Notes under the pieces: generated by a model
The model's database searches: none
Told to the model about the DNA's origin: nothing
What the model saw: the letters and a program-made list of their open reading frames with translations, nothing else
Made by a program: the position numbers and the translations under genes
Assembly: GCF_025685605.1 (NCBI RefSeq)
Contig: NZ_JAGTUT010000001.1
Span: forward strand, 4,216,001 to 4,280,000
From: Granulicella arctica
Lineage (GTDB): Bacteria > Acidobacteriota > Terriglobia > Terriglobales > Acidobacteriaceae
DNA: 64,000 bases
Direction of reading: 5' to 3'
In this document: piece by piece, positions 25,728 to 35,334 of the stretch
How the letters are laid out: every line of letters starts with the position of its first letter
How positions within the stretch are numbered: the first letter of the stretch is position 1

Positions 25728-26588
25728 TCAGGCTTTCCACGATTCCGCCGTTTCGGTCGCAAACTCTTCGTAGCTGCGCGGCGTATGACCAAGTAGTTTT
25801 GCGAGACGCGCGACTTCCGTTTCGGTCGAGGCGAAGCCGCGTTCGAAATATCCCTGGAGCATCATGCGGAGATCGTAGGCGCTCCAACCGGGCATTCGTG
25901 CACGCATGCCCTGCTCCCACTGATCAAAATCGTGTCCCGTGTACTTGATCTCATTGCCGAGGAGTTTGCTCCATAGAGTCGCATTCCCAGGACCGCTGAT
26001 CAGCGTGGGCGACACGATATCGTAAGTCTGCCCGTCATGGCCATCTTCCGTCAGTGAGATTGCCGCTGCTTCCGCGATGTCTCTCATGTCGGCCGCCGCG
26101 ATCCCGGCCGTTCCGAGGGGCATGGGATATACACCCGCTTTAGTTAGCGGGTCCTTAAGCCCAAGATCGTTCTGGATGTAGTACCCGGGACGAAGGATGG
26201 TGAATGGTACCCCGAACTCGCGCAATGCACCTTCAACCGCGAGCTTGGATGCGAAGTGCGGTACGTCGCGGAACTGTTCAACTTTGAAGACAGAAAGATA
26301 GGTCACATGCTTCAATCCGAGACGCTTCGCGATGCCGTACGCGATCAACGCCTGCGTCAATTCATCCGCAACAACCGCATTCAACAAGAAAAGCTTATCG
26401 ACCCCTTGCATCGCTTGTTCGACAGACACTGGGTCAAGCAGGTCACCTGTGACAATCTCTACGCCGGCCTGCACCTTCTCTTCCGGCCGCTTGCGAGCGA
26501 GCACGCGAACGTCAGCCCCTCGCTTCAATAACTCCGACACAACCTTGCCGCCCACATTTCCGGTTCCGCCTGTTACCAGAATCTTCAT
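25728..26588 (-). CDS. NmrA-like NAD(P)H-binding reductase family protein
   Basis: 286 residues from the ATG complementary to 26586-26588, which has GGAGG 6 bp upstream; the frame extends 15 residues further without support. MKILVTGGTGNVGGKVVSEL is an intact GxxGxxG dinucleotide site. Conserved family segments include TYLSVFKVEQF and FTILRPGYYIQND. It is first in the minus-strand run of six genes and faces a LysR regulator across 184 bp, so the run is probably one LysR-controlled operon. Compared with the second NmrA-like protein of the operon, this one keeps the glycine motif and so is the likelier enzyme. Confidence 0.84.
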   Translation of the reverse strand: MKILVTGGTGNVGGKVVSELLKRGADVRVLARKRPEEKVQAGVEIVTGDLLDPVSVEQAMQGVDKLFLLNAVVADELTQALIAYGIAKRLGLKHVTYLSVFKVEQFRDVPHFASKLAVEGALREFGVPFTILRPGYYIQNDLGLKDPLTKAGVYPMPLGTAGIAAADMRDIAEAAAISLTEDGHDGQTYDIVSPTLISGPGNATLWSKLLGNEIKYTGHDFDQWEQGMRARMPGWSAYDLRMMLQGYFERGFASTETEVARLAKLLGHTPRSYEEFATETAESWKA

Positions 26589-26676
26589 ACCAGCCTCCAA
26601 TCCATACTTCGGGCGGTTCTGCGGTTCCGCCATGTTGTTAAAGATGCTTGTCCGGGAGATGTCGCACGCCAGGACT

Positions 26677-26695
26677 GCGCAAAACGGAATTGCGC
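26677..26695. promoter_or_regulatory. Inverted repeat between nmrA-like operon and lysR
   Basis: GCGCAA and TTGCGC flank AACGGAA, about 80 bp before the lysR start. Spacing and placement fit a LysR recognition site. This is a by-eye candidate only. Confidence 0.4.
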
Positions 26696-26772
26696 GCTTG
26701 CAAAACCCGAACCAACGTTAGTTGCCCTTGGAGCGCAATATGAGTGAAACGGGCGCATCGTAGAATCAAAGG

Positions 26773-27708
26773 ATGGACGCAGTCGACCTTAACGACATCC
26801 GTATTTTCACAGTGGTGGGTCAGGAAGGCACCCTAAGCTCCGCAGCCGTGAAACTGAAGGTGCCGACTTCGACGGTCAGCCGCGCTTTAACACGCCTGGA
26901 GAAGAACCTGGGCGCACTACTGATACGGCGAAGTTCGCGAGGCCACGTTCTGACAGATTCCGGCAGGGACTATTTACAGGTCTGCCGGCGCGCGCTACGC
27001 ACCCTGGATGAAGGCGGCGAAATGCTGGCAGCTCAACGAGAACGGCCGAGTGGACTCATCAAGGTAGCATGTCCCGTGACGATGACCCAGCTGATCCTCG
27101 CGCCATTACTCAAAGAGTTGCAGGAACGATACCCGCAATTGCGATTACAAATTGAGTCTTACACTCCGGCAGCCGATCAGGAATTCCGTGAAGACATCGA
27201 CGTCGTTTTCAAAGTAAGAACACCGCGAGATTCGATACGGCGGATGCGCACTTATCCCGGCACAAAGCGTGGATTCTTTGCGAGCGCCCAGTACATCAAA
27301 ACGTTTGGGATGCCTTCTCGACCTGAGGACTTGCTGACACGCACATGCATCGGTTCGGGACCATGGCAGCTGAGTCGCGGCGACACGACTATGACTCCGA
27401 ACATTCAATCTTCCGTAATTCTGAATGATCCAGCAGTGCTGCTAGATCTCATATTGAAGCATTCCGGTATCGCACTGTTGCCGCTTTACATGGCTAGGTG
27501 GCCAGAGATGGGCAACAAACTCGTCCCTGTTCTGGCACGCTGGACTGCCCAGCCGGTCACCCTTTGTGCGCTCTTCTCAGGCCAATCACGCCTGACCCCA
27601 AAGGTTCATGTTTTGCTCGACTTCCTGGGAGAATATATCGGCACTCCCCGCGATCCACGGTTACGTGGCGCTGACGCCAAAGGACTATTCATGAATCCAC
27701 GCGAGTAG
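26773..27708 (+). CDS. LysR-family transcriptional regulator
   Basis: 311 residues, full length. The HTH is NDIRIFTVVGQEGTLSSAAV, KLKVPTSTVSRALTRLEKN, with RRSSRGHVLTDSGRDYLQ closing the wing, followed by a standard effector domain (IKVACPVTMTQLILAPLL) from about residue 95. It is divergent from the six-gene NmrA/esterase/SDR/NmrA/hydrolase/cupin run and is its likely activator. The CrgA/DhcR-like appearance suggests an aromatic or aldehyde effector, but this is inference. Confidence 0.88.
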   Translation: MDAVDLNDIRIFTVVGQEGTLSSAAVKLKVPTSTVSRALTRLEKNLGALLIRRSSRGHVLTDSGRDYLQVCRRALRTLDEGGEMLAAQRERPSGLIKVACPVTMTQLILAPLLKELQERYPQLRLQIESYTPAADQEFREDIDVVFKVRTPRDSIRRMRTYPGTKRGFFASAQYIKTFGMPSRPEDLLTRTCIGSGPWQLSRGDTTMTPNIQSSVILNDPAVLLDLILKHSGIALLPLYMARWPEMGNKLVPVLARWTAQPVTLCALFSGQSRLTPKVHVLLDFLGEYIGTPRDPRLRGADAKGLFMNPRE

Positions 27709-27922
27709 GATCGATACCCTTGATTTACGACGACCAGTCGCGATACCGACTTGTCCTAATACTTCTAGCGAGCAGTGTCTCTAACGAGAGTGTTGATCAG
27801 AGAACCAGGCCCTGGGACGATGATGAGATTGGAGGCATCTGCATCTCTGTCGACGTTAACTGAAATCCAATTCCCGCCGCTTATTGTTAAACGTCTCTGT
27901 ATAACTTGCTTCATACTCTCCC

Positions 27923-28087
27923 TCAGATGCTCACGATGCAAGGAGCACCTGCTCCACAGGCGAGGAGCTCAGGCAAAGCAGTGAGGTCGGGCAACACAGC
28001 GTCCAGTGTCCAGTCAGGATTGAGCGTTTCTCTCAACCTGTCGATCCACACAGCGCGTATCCCCAATTCGTGACAGATCCAGAAAGC
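27923..28087 (-). pseudogene. C-terminal scrap of a HAD-family hydrolase
   Basis: On the minus strand one frame reads CHELGIRAVWIDR, then a Leu-rich end TLDAVLPDLTALPELL, and stops at 27923. This resembles the end of haloacid-dehalogenase-type hydrolases (HELGIxTVWINR...LPDLxxLPxLL). No upstream part with the DxD motif is present. The rest of 27709-28234 shows nothing recognisable. Confidence 0.5.
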
Positions 28088-28234
28088 AGGTTCCAGAAGG
28101 CTGCAACGTCGGTGGAAGTACTTGAGCTAGCGGAAGTAATATCCGCCGTTCGGCGGCTCAACGAGTGCATCGGCTGGAAATCGACAGTCAAGACTTTCAC
28201 CCCTGGCATTGAGTCGACGCAAAACGATCTCGCG

Positions 28235-29128
28235 TCAGGAACCGGAGTTGTCGAAATAGCGCATACGGTCGAGATCTTCCAGAAGCCCCGGCCCGGCCGA
28301 TGTCCAACCGAGTCGCTCCCGAGTCCAAGCGCTCGACGCGGAAAGATCCATGCCTACGTATCCGCCGATACGACCAAATCGGGCTTGTGCCTCTTCCGAT
28401 GAAATAGAGGTGATCGGAACTCTAAGGCCCCGGCCAATGGCGGCTGCAATATCCCTAAGGTGGATTCCTTCTTCGCTGACTGCATGGTAAGTGGAGGCTT
28501 CCCCTTTTTCGAGGGCGAGCCTATAAAGACGGGCAACGTCTGTGACATGCGCGGCCGGCCAACGGTTAAGTCCCTCATTCACGTATGCGGAGGCTCCCGT
28601 TTTGCGCGCTGCACCAATGAGGGTTGTGACGAGGCCCTGTTTGACTGTGTTGTGAACTTGGGGGAGCCGCACGATCGTGGCGTTGATGCCCTGTTGACGC
28701 AATGAACGTACGGCCTGTTCGGGACCGCGAGGTGATGCTGAGACGGCGGGCGCATCGACATCCTCTGTGATCGGACGAATCAGTGATGCGAGACCAAGTC
28801 CTGAACTGACAATGAGAGGACGATCAGAGCCTGCAAGCGAAACGCCCAAAGCCGCGATCGCCAGCCTCTCAGTCTCGCTACTTTCTTCAAAGTTAGCGAA
28901 ATCCAAGTCGAAGGCACAGTGAATCACTCCGTCAGCCTTGCTTGTACCCTCACTGAGGGCTTGGACGTCTCCGAGAGTTCCCATAAGGACCTCAGCTCCA
29001 GCTGAGAGGAGAGCTCTTGCACTTGTCTCCGAACGGGCGAGGCCCAGGACCTGATGCCCAGAATTGATAAGCTCCGGAATGATCGCTGAGCCGATGAGTC
29101 CCGTGCCGCCGGTAAGAAATACACGCAT
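28235..29128 (-). CDS. NAD-dependent epimerase/SDR-extended family protein
   Basis: 297 residues. MRVFLTGGTGLIGSAIIPEL is the cofactor-binding start; IVSSGLGLA is the central strand. VNEGLNRWPAAHVTDVARLYRLALE is typical of the YbjT/HSCARG-to-epimerase-like group where the usual Tyr-x3-Lys is lost. Family knowledge: sugar nucleotide or small carbonyl reduction, or redox sensing. It is divergent from an HxlR-type regulator with 180 bp between, which contains a short hairpin (AGACGC-CCTT-GCGTCT at 29155-29170). It is probably repressed or activated by that regulator. Substrate unknown. Confidence 0.83.
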   Translation of the reverse strand: MRVFLTGGTGLIGSAIIPELINSGHQVLGLARSETSARALLSAGAEVLMGTLGDVQALSEGTSKADGVIHCAFDLDFANFEESSETERLAIAALGVSLAGSDRPLIVSSGLGLASLIRPITEDVDAPAVSASPRGPEQAVRSLRQQGINATIVRLPQVHNTVKQGLVTTLIGAARKTGASAYVNEGLNRWPAAHVTDVARLYRLALEKGEASTYHAVSEEGIHLRDIAAAIGRGLRVPITSISSEEAQARFGRIGGYVGMDLSASSAWTRERLGWTSAGPGLLEDLDRMRYFDNSGS

Positions 29129-29308
29129 TGAAATCTCCTTATATTCGTGAATCCAGACGCCCTTGCGTCTCGTGGTTGACTCGCCTACGGTTCAAAAGTC
29201 CCAATGTGATCAGCTCGATGGTTACTCTTCTATACCTACATCATGGAATGAGTGCTACGTTTAGGGAAGACGGCACAGTCACCTCAGTAACGGAGCTGGA
29301 AGTAACCC

Positions 29309-29716
29309 ATGAAAAAGCCCAACAAAGATGCCGTTGGAGGCCCTGTCGCTCTCACGTGTAGAAGTGAGGAAACGGAGCCACTTCGCGATCTTCTTGCGAA
29401 AATCGGAGACAAATGGAGCATTCTGCTCTTGGTTTCGCTTTCGAGGAGGCCGGGCTATCGCGCGCGCTTTTCAGAACTCCAACGCTTGATAGATGGGATC
29501 TCGCAACGGATGCTCACAACTACGTTGCGCCAATTGGAGCGAGACGGCCTCCTGTCACGTCATGTGTTTGCGGAGGTTCCCCCAAGAGTGGAGTATGAAC
29601 TTACTCCTCTGGGTCTCAGCCTTTTGGAACCGATGCGGACATTAGTTCATTGGATTGGAAGAAATTGGGACGTCATCAAGGAAGCCAGGGTCGGCTTTGA
29701 TCGTCGCAATCGATGA
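29309..29716 (+). CDS. HxlR-family transcriptional regulator
   Basis: 135 residues with the winged-helix features of HxlR proteins: KIGDKWSILLLVSLSRRPG (helix 2-3), FSELQRLIDGISQRMLTTTL (recognition helix) and RQLERDGLLSRHVFAEVPPR, VEYELTPLGLSLLEPM (wing and dimer helix). The usual N-terminal Cys is present as CRSEE. Family knowledge: redox- or aldehyde-responsive control of a divergent oxidoreductase; the epimerase-like gene fits. A decayed sister copy lies at 21059. Confidence 0.88.
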   Translation: MKKPNKDAVGGPVALTCRSEETEPLRDLLAKIGDKWSILLLVSLSRRPGYRARFSELQRLIDGISQRMLTTTLRQLERDGLLSRHVFAEVPPRVEYELTPLGLSLLEPMRTLVHWIGRNWDVIKEARVGFDRRNR

Positions 29717-29825
29717 TTCAAGTACGAGTTTTCTCCACAATCAACCATCTTGATAAGCGGTCTCCGCGGAATGAACCGCACTGGATAGATGACAAATCGC
29801 CGATGCATCCGCTGAGTCAGATTAG

Positions 29826-30061
29826 TACCGTTATTGTATGGTCCGCCGCGCGACTGCAAGGGGTAGTTTGGTCGAGAAGACAGGTCTGCGGCAATGTATT
29901 CGGCCTTTGATGGAGCCGCGTGCTCCTAGCCAGGATGAGTTCCGCTGCGTGTCTGTCCTTACAAGTCGGGCGGTCGTTGATGACCATTATCGGCATCAGG
30001 TTGCAGACGCGCCGTTGTGACTGTTCTTTCGTCCTTACTGTTCCTGTGCAGACCTCGGTGG
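29826..30061 (+). repeat. Diverged 240-bp repeat, copy B (inverted partner at 11551-11791)
   Basis: This is the partner of copy A in opposite orientation. It lies between hxlR and the second IS110 and ends about 80 bp before the IS110 coding region. The pair could recombine to invert the 18 kb between them. The similarity is seen by eye; no protein or known RNA explains it. Confidence 0.7.
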
Positions 30062-30143
30062 GGAAAATAAAAGTCGTCGTCGTGGAGCGGTAAAGTGGGA
30101 GCGCATAGCGCTTCCAAGCCGCAGGCGTCTTTTCCGCTGCTGC

Positions 30144-31172
30144 TTATGCGGGCGTGCTTGCCACTGGTCTGTACTCGTTGCCGCTAGAGAGAACAGCCCA
30201 TGCGATGCGTGCGAGCTTGTTAGCCATGGCGACCACGAGGACGTTGCGAGGTGCCCGCGCTTCGAGCGCGTCCATCCACGCTCCAATCGGAGCTCGGTCA
30301 CGCTTAATGCGCATCGCTGCGGCGCGTGCTCCGTGGATCAGAACCTTGCGGAGGTAGATGTTGCCGCGCTTGCTGATGCCCAGCAACTTGGCCTTCCCTC
30401 CGGTCGAATACTGTCGTGGCACCAGGCCTAGCCACGCTGCGAAGTCTCGGCCCTTGCGGAAAGCCGCGCCGTTGCCAATGGCCGCGACGATAGCAGTGGC
30501 GACGATCGGCCCAATCCCAGGGATCTTGCGAATGCGGCAACAGCCGGCGTCACTGGCAGAGATCTGTTCGAGCTTGTCGGTCAGCTCCTCGATCTGCTGC
30601 TCAACGGTCTTCCACTCACCCCATAGCATGTCGATCAGGTTCCGCATCATCGGCGTCAGCGTGTTCTCCGCGTTCTCCAAAACATCTGCCATCGCAGCCT
30701 TCAACTTCGCCGGCTTCTGCGCGAACACCATGCCTCGTTCCAACAGAAAAGCCCGTATCTGGTTAATGACCGCCGTACGCCGGGATACCAATCGGTCGCG
30801 CACGCGGTGGATTGCCTGGAGGTCCAGCTGGTCATCCGTCTTGATCGGGACAAAACGCATGTTCTTGCGCTCGACGGCTTCGGCGATGGCCTCCGCATCC
30901 ACGAAGTCGTTCTTGTTGGACTTCACAAACGGCTTCACGAACTGGGCTGCGATCAGCCGCACATCGTGGCCCTGATCTCGCAGCGCCTTGCCAAGGAAGT
31001 GCGCTCCCGAGCACGCCTCGAGGCCGATCAAGGAGGTCTGCATGTTCGCCGTGAATGCCAGCAACTGCTTCTGTGTGAACTTCTTCCGAACGAGAACCTT
31101 GCCGGCAACTCCCAGAGCCACAAGGTGAAAGGTCGTCTTGCCCAAATCAATGCCTACTGAACGAATCTGCAT
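30144..31172 (-). CDS. IS110-family (IS1111-like) transposase
   Basis: 342 residues from the ATG complementary to 31170-31172, chosen because GAGGAGG lies 10 bp upstream. The DEDD domain starts IRSVGIDLGKTTFHLVAL, with Glu in SLIGLEACSGAHFLG and Asp residues in SNKNDFVDAEAIAEAVERK. The C-terminal domain has RKIPGIGPIVATAIVAAIGNG and FAAWLGLVPRQYSTGGK, with GNIYLRKVLIHGARA carrying the region where the nucleophile is usually a Ser; here the equivalent residue is not clear. A different subgroup from the IS110 at 8617. Exact ends were not found. Confidence 0.9.
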   Translation of the reverse strand: MQIRSVGIDLGKTTFHLVALGVAGKVLVRKKFTQKQLLAFTANMQTSLIGLEACSGAHFLGKALRDQGHDVRLIAAQFVKPFVKSNKNDFVDAEAIAEAVERKNMRFVPIKTDDQLDLQAIHRVRDRLVSRRTAVINQIRAFLLERGMVFAQKPAKLKAAMADVLENAENTLTPMMRNLIDMLWGEWKTVEQQIEELTDKLEQISASDAGCCRIRKIPGIGPIVATAIVAAIGNGAAFRKGRDFAAWLGLVPRQYSTGGKAKLLGISKRGNIYLRKVLIHGARAAAMRIKRDRAPIGAWMDALEARAPRNVLVVAMANKLARIAWAVLSSGNEYRPVASTPA

Positions 31173-31205
31173 GTCGATGATCCTCCTCATAGAAGCTGCC
31201 ACCAC

Positions 31206-31639
31206 GATCCCTCTACGACGGCTGAGGAATCAAGCGGCGGACCATCTCATTAGTCGGCTTCTCGTCGGCGATGGCCAGCTTCCGACCAGTGCGTTTATCG
31301 CTATCTATCCGACCTACCCGTCGATGGTTCCTTTCTGGCACTCACTATGCAGACGACCAGCGGCAGGTGAACTGAACAACGCATTCTAGCCGTGCGCGGG
31401 CAATTTTTTGACGAAATCATGTTCGCTCAAGAGAGGTCGAAAGCTCTGGATGGGCTTCGGCTTTGAAACGCAATCTGATAACTTCCCGCAAGTTAGGATC
31501 GCAATTAATAAATAGAGAAATACTTGTCGCTAATAATTTCGCCAAAAATTCTTTTCGCGCGGCTGTTCAGCGGAAAGCTGAATTGAAGATGTTGCAGTGG
31601 AATTGTAGAAGAACAGGCGAAGTGGATAATCTGCGAGGT
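31206..31639. other. Intergenic stretch beside IS110, no gene seen
   Basis: About 430 bp. It contains the 27-base segment (31252-31278) nearly shared with the flank of the other IS110 (8326-8352). The rest is AT-richer and unremarkable. Nothing coding is supported. Confidence 0.4.
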
Positions 31640-32611
31640 CTAGGCAGAATGCGCGCGAAATGGGTCCCTAGGTCGCTCGATGAAACCGGACTCGTGAGCG
31701 GCTCGGCTGTATCGGCGTGGTGAAGAACCCATCACCGTACGAAATGCCTTCCGGAATGCACTCTCAGAATCGTAGCCCGACGATAGTGCAATGCCGGTGA
31801 CCGAATCTTTCGTGTTGCGGAGACGGTCAGAGGCCACTAACATTCGCCATCGGGTGAGATACGCCATCGGCGTTTCGCCTACAGCTTCCCTGAAGCGCTT
31901 CACAAAAGATGATCGTGACAGACCAGACTTACGTGCAAGTTGTTCAAGCGTCCATGGATGCGAGGGGTCTTCATGCATGCTGTTGATCGCTGCTTTGAGA
32001 GAGTGATCCGCCATCGCAAAAAGCCAGCCAATGTTGCATGTGGTTCTGTCGGAGAGATGTTGCCGCAACGCCTGCACAAGAATCATGCATGCAAGCTGTT
32101 GCGCGATCAGGTTGCGTCCCGGCTGATCGCCCTGAAGTTCCGACCGCATCCGGTCGAGAGCCCAACGCAACTCGGTTTTGTCAGACTCGGAACGGACAAG
32201 CACCAGTGGTGTTAACAGATTCGTCAGGAGTTCGGCTAAGCCACTTTCTAAAGAAAAGTGAGCCCCAATAATGAAACACTCGCCACCATTTTGAAAGGTA
32301 GTGGTTCCCGTGCCCTGCACCATGGAACTGCAGATCGACTGCAATGCATCGATCGGGAGGATGCTCTGGTCTGTTCCCATGCCGAACGACAATCCGCGCG
32401 GCAGGAGAAAACAATCGCCGGTCCTCAATTCGAGCGGACTTTCTAAAGCCTCCATGGTGAGCCAGCACCGACCCGCAACGACCGCATAGCAGTTGATGCC
32501 ATCCGGCAGATCCCATCGGAAGGCCCACGAGCCACCGAAATCGAACCCGCGGCATGCAAGGTTTTGAGGCCTCAGTAGCGAGAGCACATCAGACAACGGA
32601 TCCGAACTCAT
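31640..32611 (-). CDS. AraC-family regulator with cupin-like sensor
   Basis: 323 residues from the ATG complementary to 32609-32611 (GAGG 6 bp upstream). The N-terminal half is a cupin_6-type effector domain (YAVVAGRCWLTMEALE, LELRTGDCFLLPRG). The C-terminal half has both AraC helix-turn-helix units: WTLEQLARKSGLSRSSFVKRF and VTGIALSSGYDSESAFRKAF, ending in GSSPRRYS. It is divergent from an SDR gene across 160 bp and probably activates it. A second AraC of the same architecture is at 48295. Confidence 0.88.
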   Translation of the reverse strand: MSSDPLSDVLSLLRPQNLACRGFDFGGSWAFRWDLPDGINCYAVVAGRCWLTMEALESPLELRTGDCFLLPRGLSFGMGTDQSILPIDALQSICSSMVQGTGTTTFQNGGECFIIGAHFSLESGLAELLTNLLTPLVLVRSESDKTELRWALDRMRSELQGDQPGRNLIAQQLACMILVQALRQHLSDRTTCNIGWLFAMADHSLKAAINSMHEDPSHPWTLEQLARKSGLSRSSFVKRFREAVGETPMAYLTRWRMLVASDRLRNTKDSVTGIALSSGYDSESAFRKAFRTVMGSSPRRYSRAAHESGFIERPRDPFRAHSA

Positions 32612-32771
32612 CTTGACCTCAGCTTCATCGCGATTCTCGATACGATTTCGTCGAAAATAAGTACTCGACGACGTAGATCGTATCATTCTGGGGCCTTAGC
32701 CTCAACAAAGTGGAGCTGGAGTTTGTCAGCAACTCAGCGCTCCACGGATCTCAGAGGTTCAAAGGAGTTTT

Positions 32772-33563
32772 ATGAGCAAACGAGGTACCGCTGTTGTTAC
32801 CGGCGCATCGTCCGGCATCGGAGAGGTCTACGCGCAGCGCCTCGCCGCGCGCGGCTATGATCTGATTCTTGTCGCGCGCCGCAAGGACCGACTCGAAAAG
32901 ATCGCCGCGGCTCTTCAGTCACGTTTCGCAATTCGGGCCGAAACGATCGTTGCAGACCTAGCCCAGGAAGCGGGCTTGGCCGAAGTCGTCCGGAAAATCT
33001 CGGACGACGCCTCCATCACGTTATTGGTAAACAACGCCGGTATCGCTGTGATCGGTCCTGTTTCTCAGACTTCTGCTGCTGCAACGCACAATATGATTGC
33101 AGTCAACATCACGGCTCTCACGGCCTTGACGATGGCGGTGCTTCCCGCCTTTATCGCGCGAAATGCTGGAACCATCGTGAACATCGGCTCGGTTGCTGGC
33201 TTCGCGCCGTTTGCATTCGTCCCCATCTACGGCCCCACTAAGGCCTATGTCCGCCAGTTCACGCAGAGTCTTCAGCAAGAACTTCAGGCCACCGGGATCC
33301 GCGTGCAACTAGTTAGCCCAGCCTCCACAGTCACTGAGGGTTTCGAGAGCCTGGGTATTCCTCCGTCCGTGCTCGATCCAGCTACGCTCATGACCGCGGA
33401 AAACTGCGTGGATGCTGCGCTGGAGGGACTCGACAACGGCGAGCTCAACACGGCTCCCTCGTTGCATGACGAAAATCTGCTACACCAATTCGAGGAAACC
33501 TCTACAAAGCTGCTGATGGCAACGCAGACTGGTCAACCAGCACCACGCTACCTTCTCAAATGA
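32772..33563 (+). CDS. Short-chain dehydrogenase (DltE/YdfG-like)
   Basis: 263 residues. The cofactor site is VVTGASSGIGEVYAQRLA with LVARRKDRLEK (basic, so NADPH is likely). NNAG is followed by the IVNIGSVAGF Ser and the Y-x3-K motif as YGPTKAYVRQFTQSL. AAAEN-type ending and the long C-terminal part (TAENCVDAALEGLDNGEL) resemble the subgroup that includes broad-specificity ketone reductases. It is divergent from the AraC regulator. GGAG lies 8 bp before the ATG. No break. Confidence 0.88.
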   Translation: MSKRGTAVVTGASSGIGEVYAQRLAARGYDLILVARRKDRLEKIAAALQSRFAIRAETIVADLAQEAGLAEVVRKISDDASITLLVNNAGIAVIGPVSQTSAAATHNMIAVNITALTALTMAVLPAFIARNAGTIVNIGSVAGFAPFAFVPIYGPTKAYVRQFTQSLQQELQATGIRVQLVSPASTVTEGFESLGIPPSVLDPATLMTAENCVDAALEGLDNGELNTAPSLHDENLLHQFEETSTKLLMATQTGQPAPRYLLK

Positions 33564-33951
33564 GGTGTCCCAAAGGCAAATCGAAGAGAAGGTCTCTCGG
33601 GGGCGCCGTCACGCTCTCCAGAGGGATGGTGATCACGAGAAGATGAACCCCCTTACCCTTCTCTCGTGCGCTCGTCCAACTCATATTCGATATGAAGCAC
33701 GAGCTCGCTCATGTCTCTTCGGACAGCGATTCCATCAGCTTCCAATTGCCGAAGATTTGAATCAGCATTTTCTTGGAGGCGCCAGGAATAAGCCTCGCGA
33801 GCTGACCCAGGCGTACTGGACCAGATCGCATAGCACATAGAATTTTGCACTCTCCATTTGCTCTGGAGGAGCAGATCAACAGCAACAGTAGAGGAGTGTC
33901 AAGATCCTCAATCCCGTTCTTAATTACACAGCAGTTCGACAGGTTTCAAGT
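33564..33951. other. Intergenic stretch with an unassigned minus-strand frame
   Basis: A 65-codon frame on the minus strand (33653-33850), containing SAREAYSWRLQENADSNLRQ, is the only thing of note. It has protein-like composition but no family I recognise and may be a gene scrap. No other signal was found. Confidence 0.35.
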
Positions 33952-33983
33952 TTGAACCTCGAAAAACTGAAAAAGGAGAATTT

Positions 33984-34431
33984 ATGGCATCGCAAAAAAT
34001 CGAATTCACAACGCAGGGACGATTTGATTCGCGTAGGCGAAGAGGGCATAAATACAGGTGATGAAAGCGTACTAGACCCCTATTTTGCAGACGATTACAT
34101 CTTCCATGGACCGGATGGAGACATGAACTTCACTCAACTTAAGGCGTTCTGGTCGGTCTGGCGAAGTGCGTTTTCCGGCTTCAGAATCCGGCGCGAACAA
34201 ATCATGGTGGAGGGAAATTTCATTGGTGCACGAAACACCTTCTCGGGAGTATTTGACAAGGAAATGACACACTCTCCGATAGGTCCGATTCAACCAAATG
34301 GCAAGACTGTGCACATAGAAGTCATTAACACCTTTCGCTACGATGATGACGGCCGGCTCGCCGAAGAATGGGTACAGTACGATAACGTCGGCTATTTAAA
34401 ACAGCTCGGCGTAGAAGTCCTGAAACACTAA
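33984..34431 (+). pseudogene. SnoaL-like ester cyclase family protein with N-terminal frameshift
   Basis: The only good start is ATG 33984 behind AAAAAGGAG, reading MASQKIEFTTQ. Near 34011-34017 (CAGGGAC) the frame changes, after which RDDLIRVGEEGINTGDESVL and the whole SnoaL/NTF2-like domain (FADDYIFHGPDGDMNF, FSGFRIRREQIMVEGN) run intact to 34431. One extra G would explain it. The domain frame itself has only a TTG at 33952 upstream, without a ribosome site. Family knowledge: NTF2-fold polyketide cyclase-like or ligand-binding protein. Either a recent knock-out or a base-call error. Confidence 0.7.
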
Positions 34432-34860
34432 ACCTGCTCTGGCGCTCTTCACAAGTGCGGAACGCCGTTAACCGGGGTAAATGAATACGATTTCTAGAAA
34501 GGGGAGGCGCGGACAGCGCAAGATGAAGGGCTTGGATACTAGGTACGTGCGGAATGCGCTCGCGGATGCCGCGTCCTCTTTCGCTCGAAGCGTCGTCCAA
34601 ACTGTCTTCATAGGACCTCCCACGCCCTGTGCGACCAAAAACGACAACAAAGACCACCTGTCTCTCAGAGGCCGAACTGTTCCCTTATGTCTCGGAGCCA
34701 GACGGCATCGTCGTCGATTTTTCGCTGGGCCCGCCGATCTTCTAGTCCCCGGACGCCAAGTTTGAGTTATTCGCTTATTTCAGCTTTTTTGGATTACGGT
34801 CAAAGCGGCAGATCCTGCCAGCGTTTCAAGTTTCTGCGTGGACATGTGGGCTCAGTGGCT
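34432..34860. other. Stretch left of IS66, no supported gene
   Basis: Several overlapping frames of about 60-110 codons on both strands, all unconvincing. The IS66 insertion at 34869 may have cut something here, since removing the element joins this DNA to 40000 onward, but no gene is recognisable across the joint. Confidence 0.35.
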
Positions 34861-34868
34861 GGTGGTTC
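34861..34868. repeat. Target-site duplication, left copy (GGTGGTTC)
   Basis: GGTGGTTC lies immediately before the IS66 left end and is repeated exactly at 39992-39999. Eight bases is the standard IS66 duplication length. Confidence 0.92.
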
Positions 34869-34926
34869 GTAAGCGTCCGGTGTTGGCCGCGTGTACTTCG
34901 GGTTGTTCTGCCGTGATGATGTTGAG

Positions 34927-35334
34927 ATGGCTGATGTTGAAGTGAGCGGTGGGTTGGTGGTGGGTCCTCGTCGTCGGCGGAGTACGGTGGAGCGGCGGCG
35001 GATTGTGGAGGAGACGCTGGAGGCCGGGGCTTCGGTGGCACGGGTGGCGTTGAAGTATGGCGTGAACGCGAACCAGGTGTTTCAGTGGAGGCGTCTGCAT
35101 CGTGACGGCAAGCTCGGAGTGGCTGCTGAGCAAGCGATCAAGCTGCTTCCTGTCAGCGTCACGGAGGAGACCGAGCTTCGCAAGCCGGAGCTTCGCGAGC
35201 CTGAGCCGTCTCAGATTGAGCCGGCCAAGTGTGGTGCGATCCATATTGAGTTGCCAGGCAAGGTGCGGATCAGTTTGGAAGGTAACGTTGATCCAGGCAT
35301 TGTCCGTGCGGTGCTGAAGAGTTTGCGCTCGTGA
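34927..35334 (+). CDS. tnpA: IS66 accessory protein TnpA
   Basis: 135 residues from ATG 34927. The HTH portion is RRRSTVERRRIVEETLEAGA followed by SVARVALKYGVNANQVFQWRR, as in IS66/IS3 OrfA proteins. A less conserved linker with Glu/Pro repeats and a C-terminal strand motif IHIELPGKVRISLEGNVDP follow. Family knowledge: DNA-binding helper required with TnpB and TnpC. Its TGA overlaps the GTG start of tnpB (GTGA at 35331), so the genes are coupled. A related fragment is at 56791. Confidence 0.88.
   Translation: MADVEVSGGLVVGPRRRRSTVERRRIVEETLEAGASVARVALKYGVNANQVFQWRRLHRDGKLGVAAEQAIKLLPVSVTEETELRKPELREPEPSQIEPAKCGAIHIELPGKVRISLEGNVDPGIVRAVLKSLRS

Noticed and set aside
29838-30020. 60-codon frame in copy B of the 240-bp repeat
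   Set aside because: Similarity to copy A is at DNA level only; no codon-position bias and no ribosome site.
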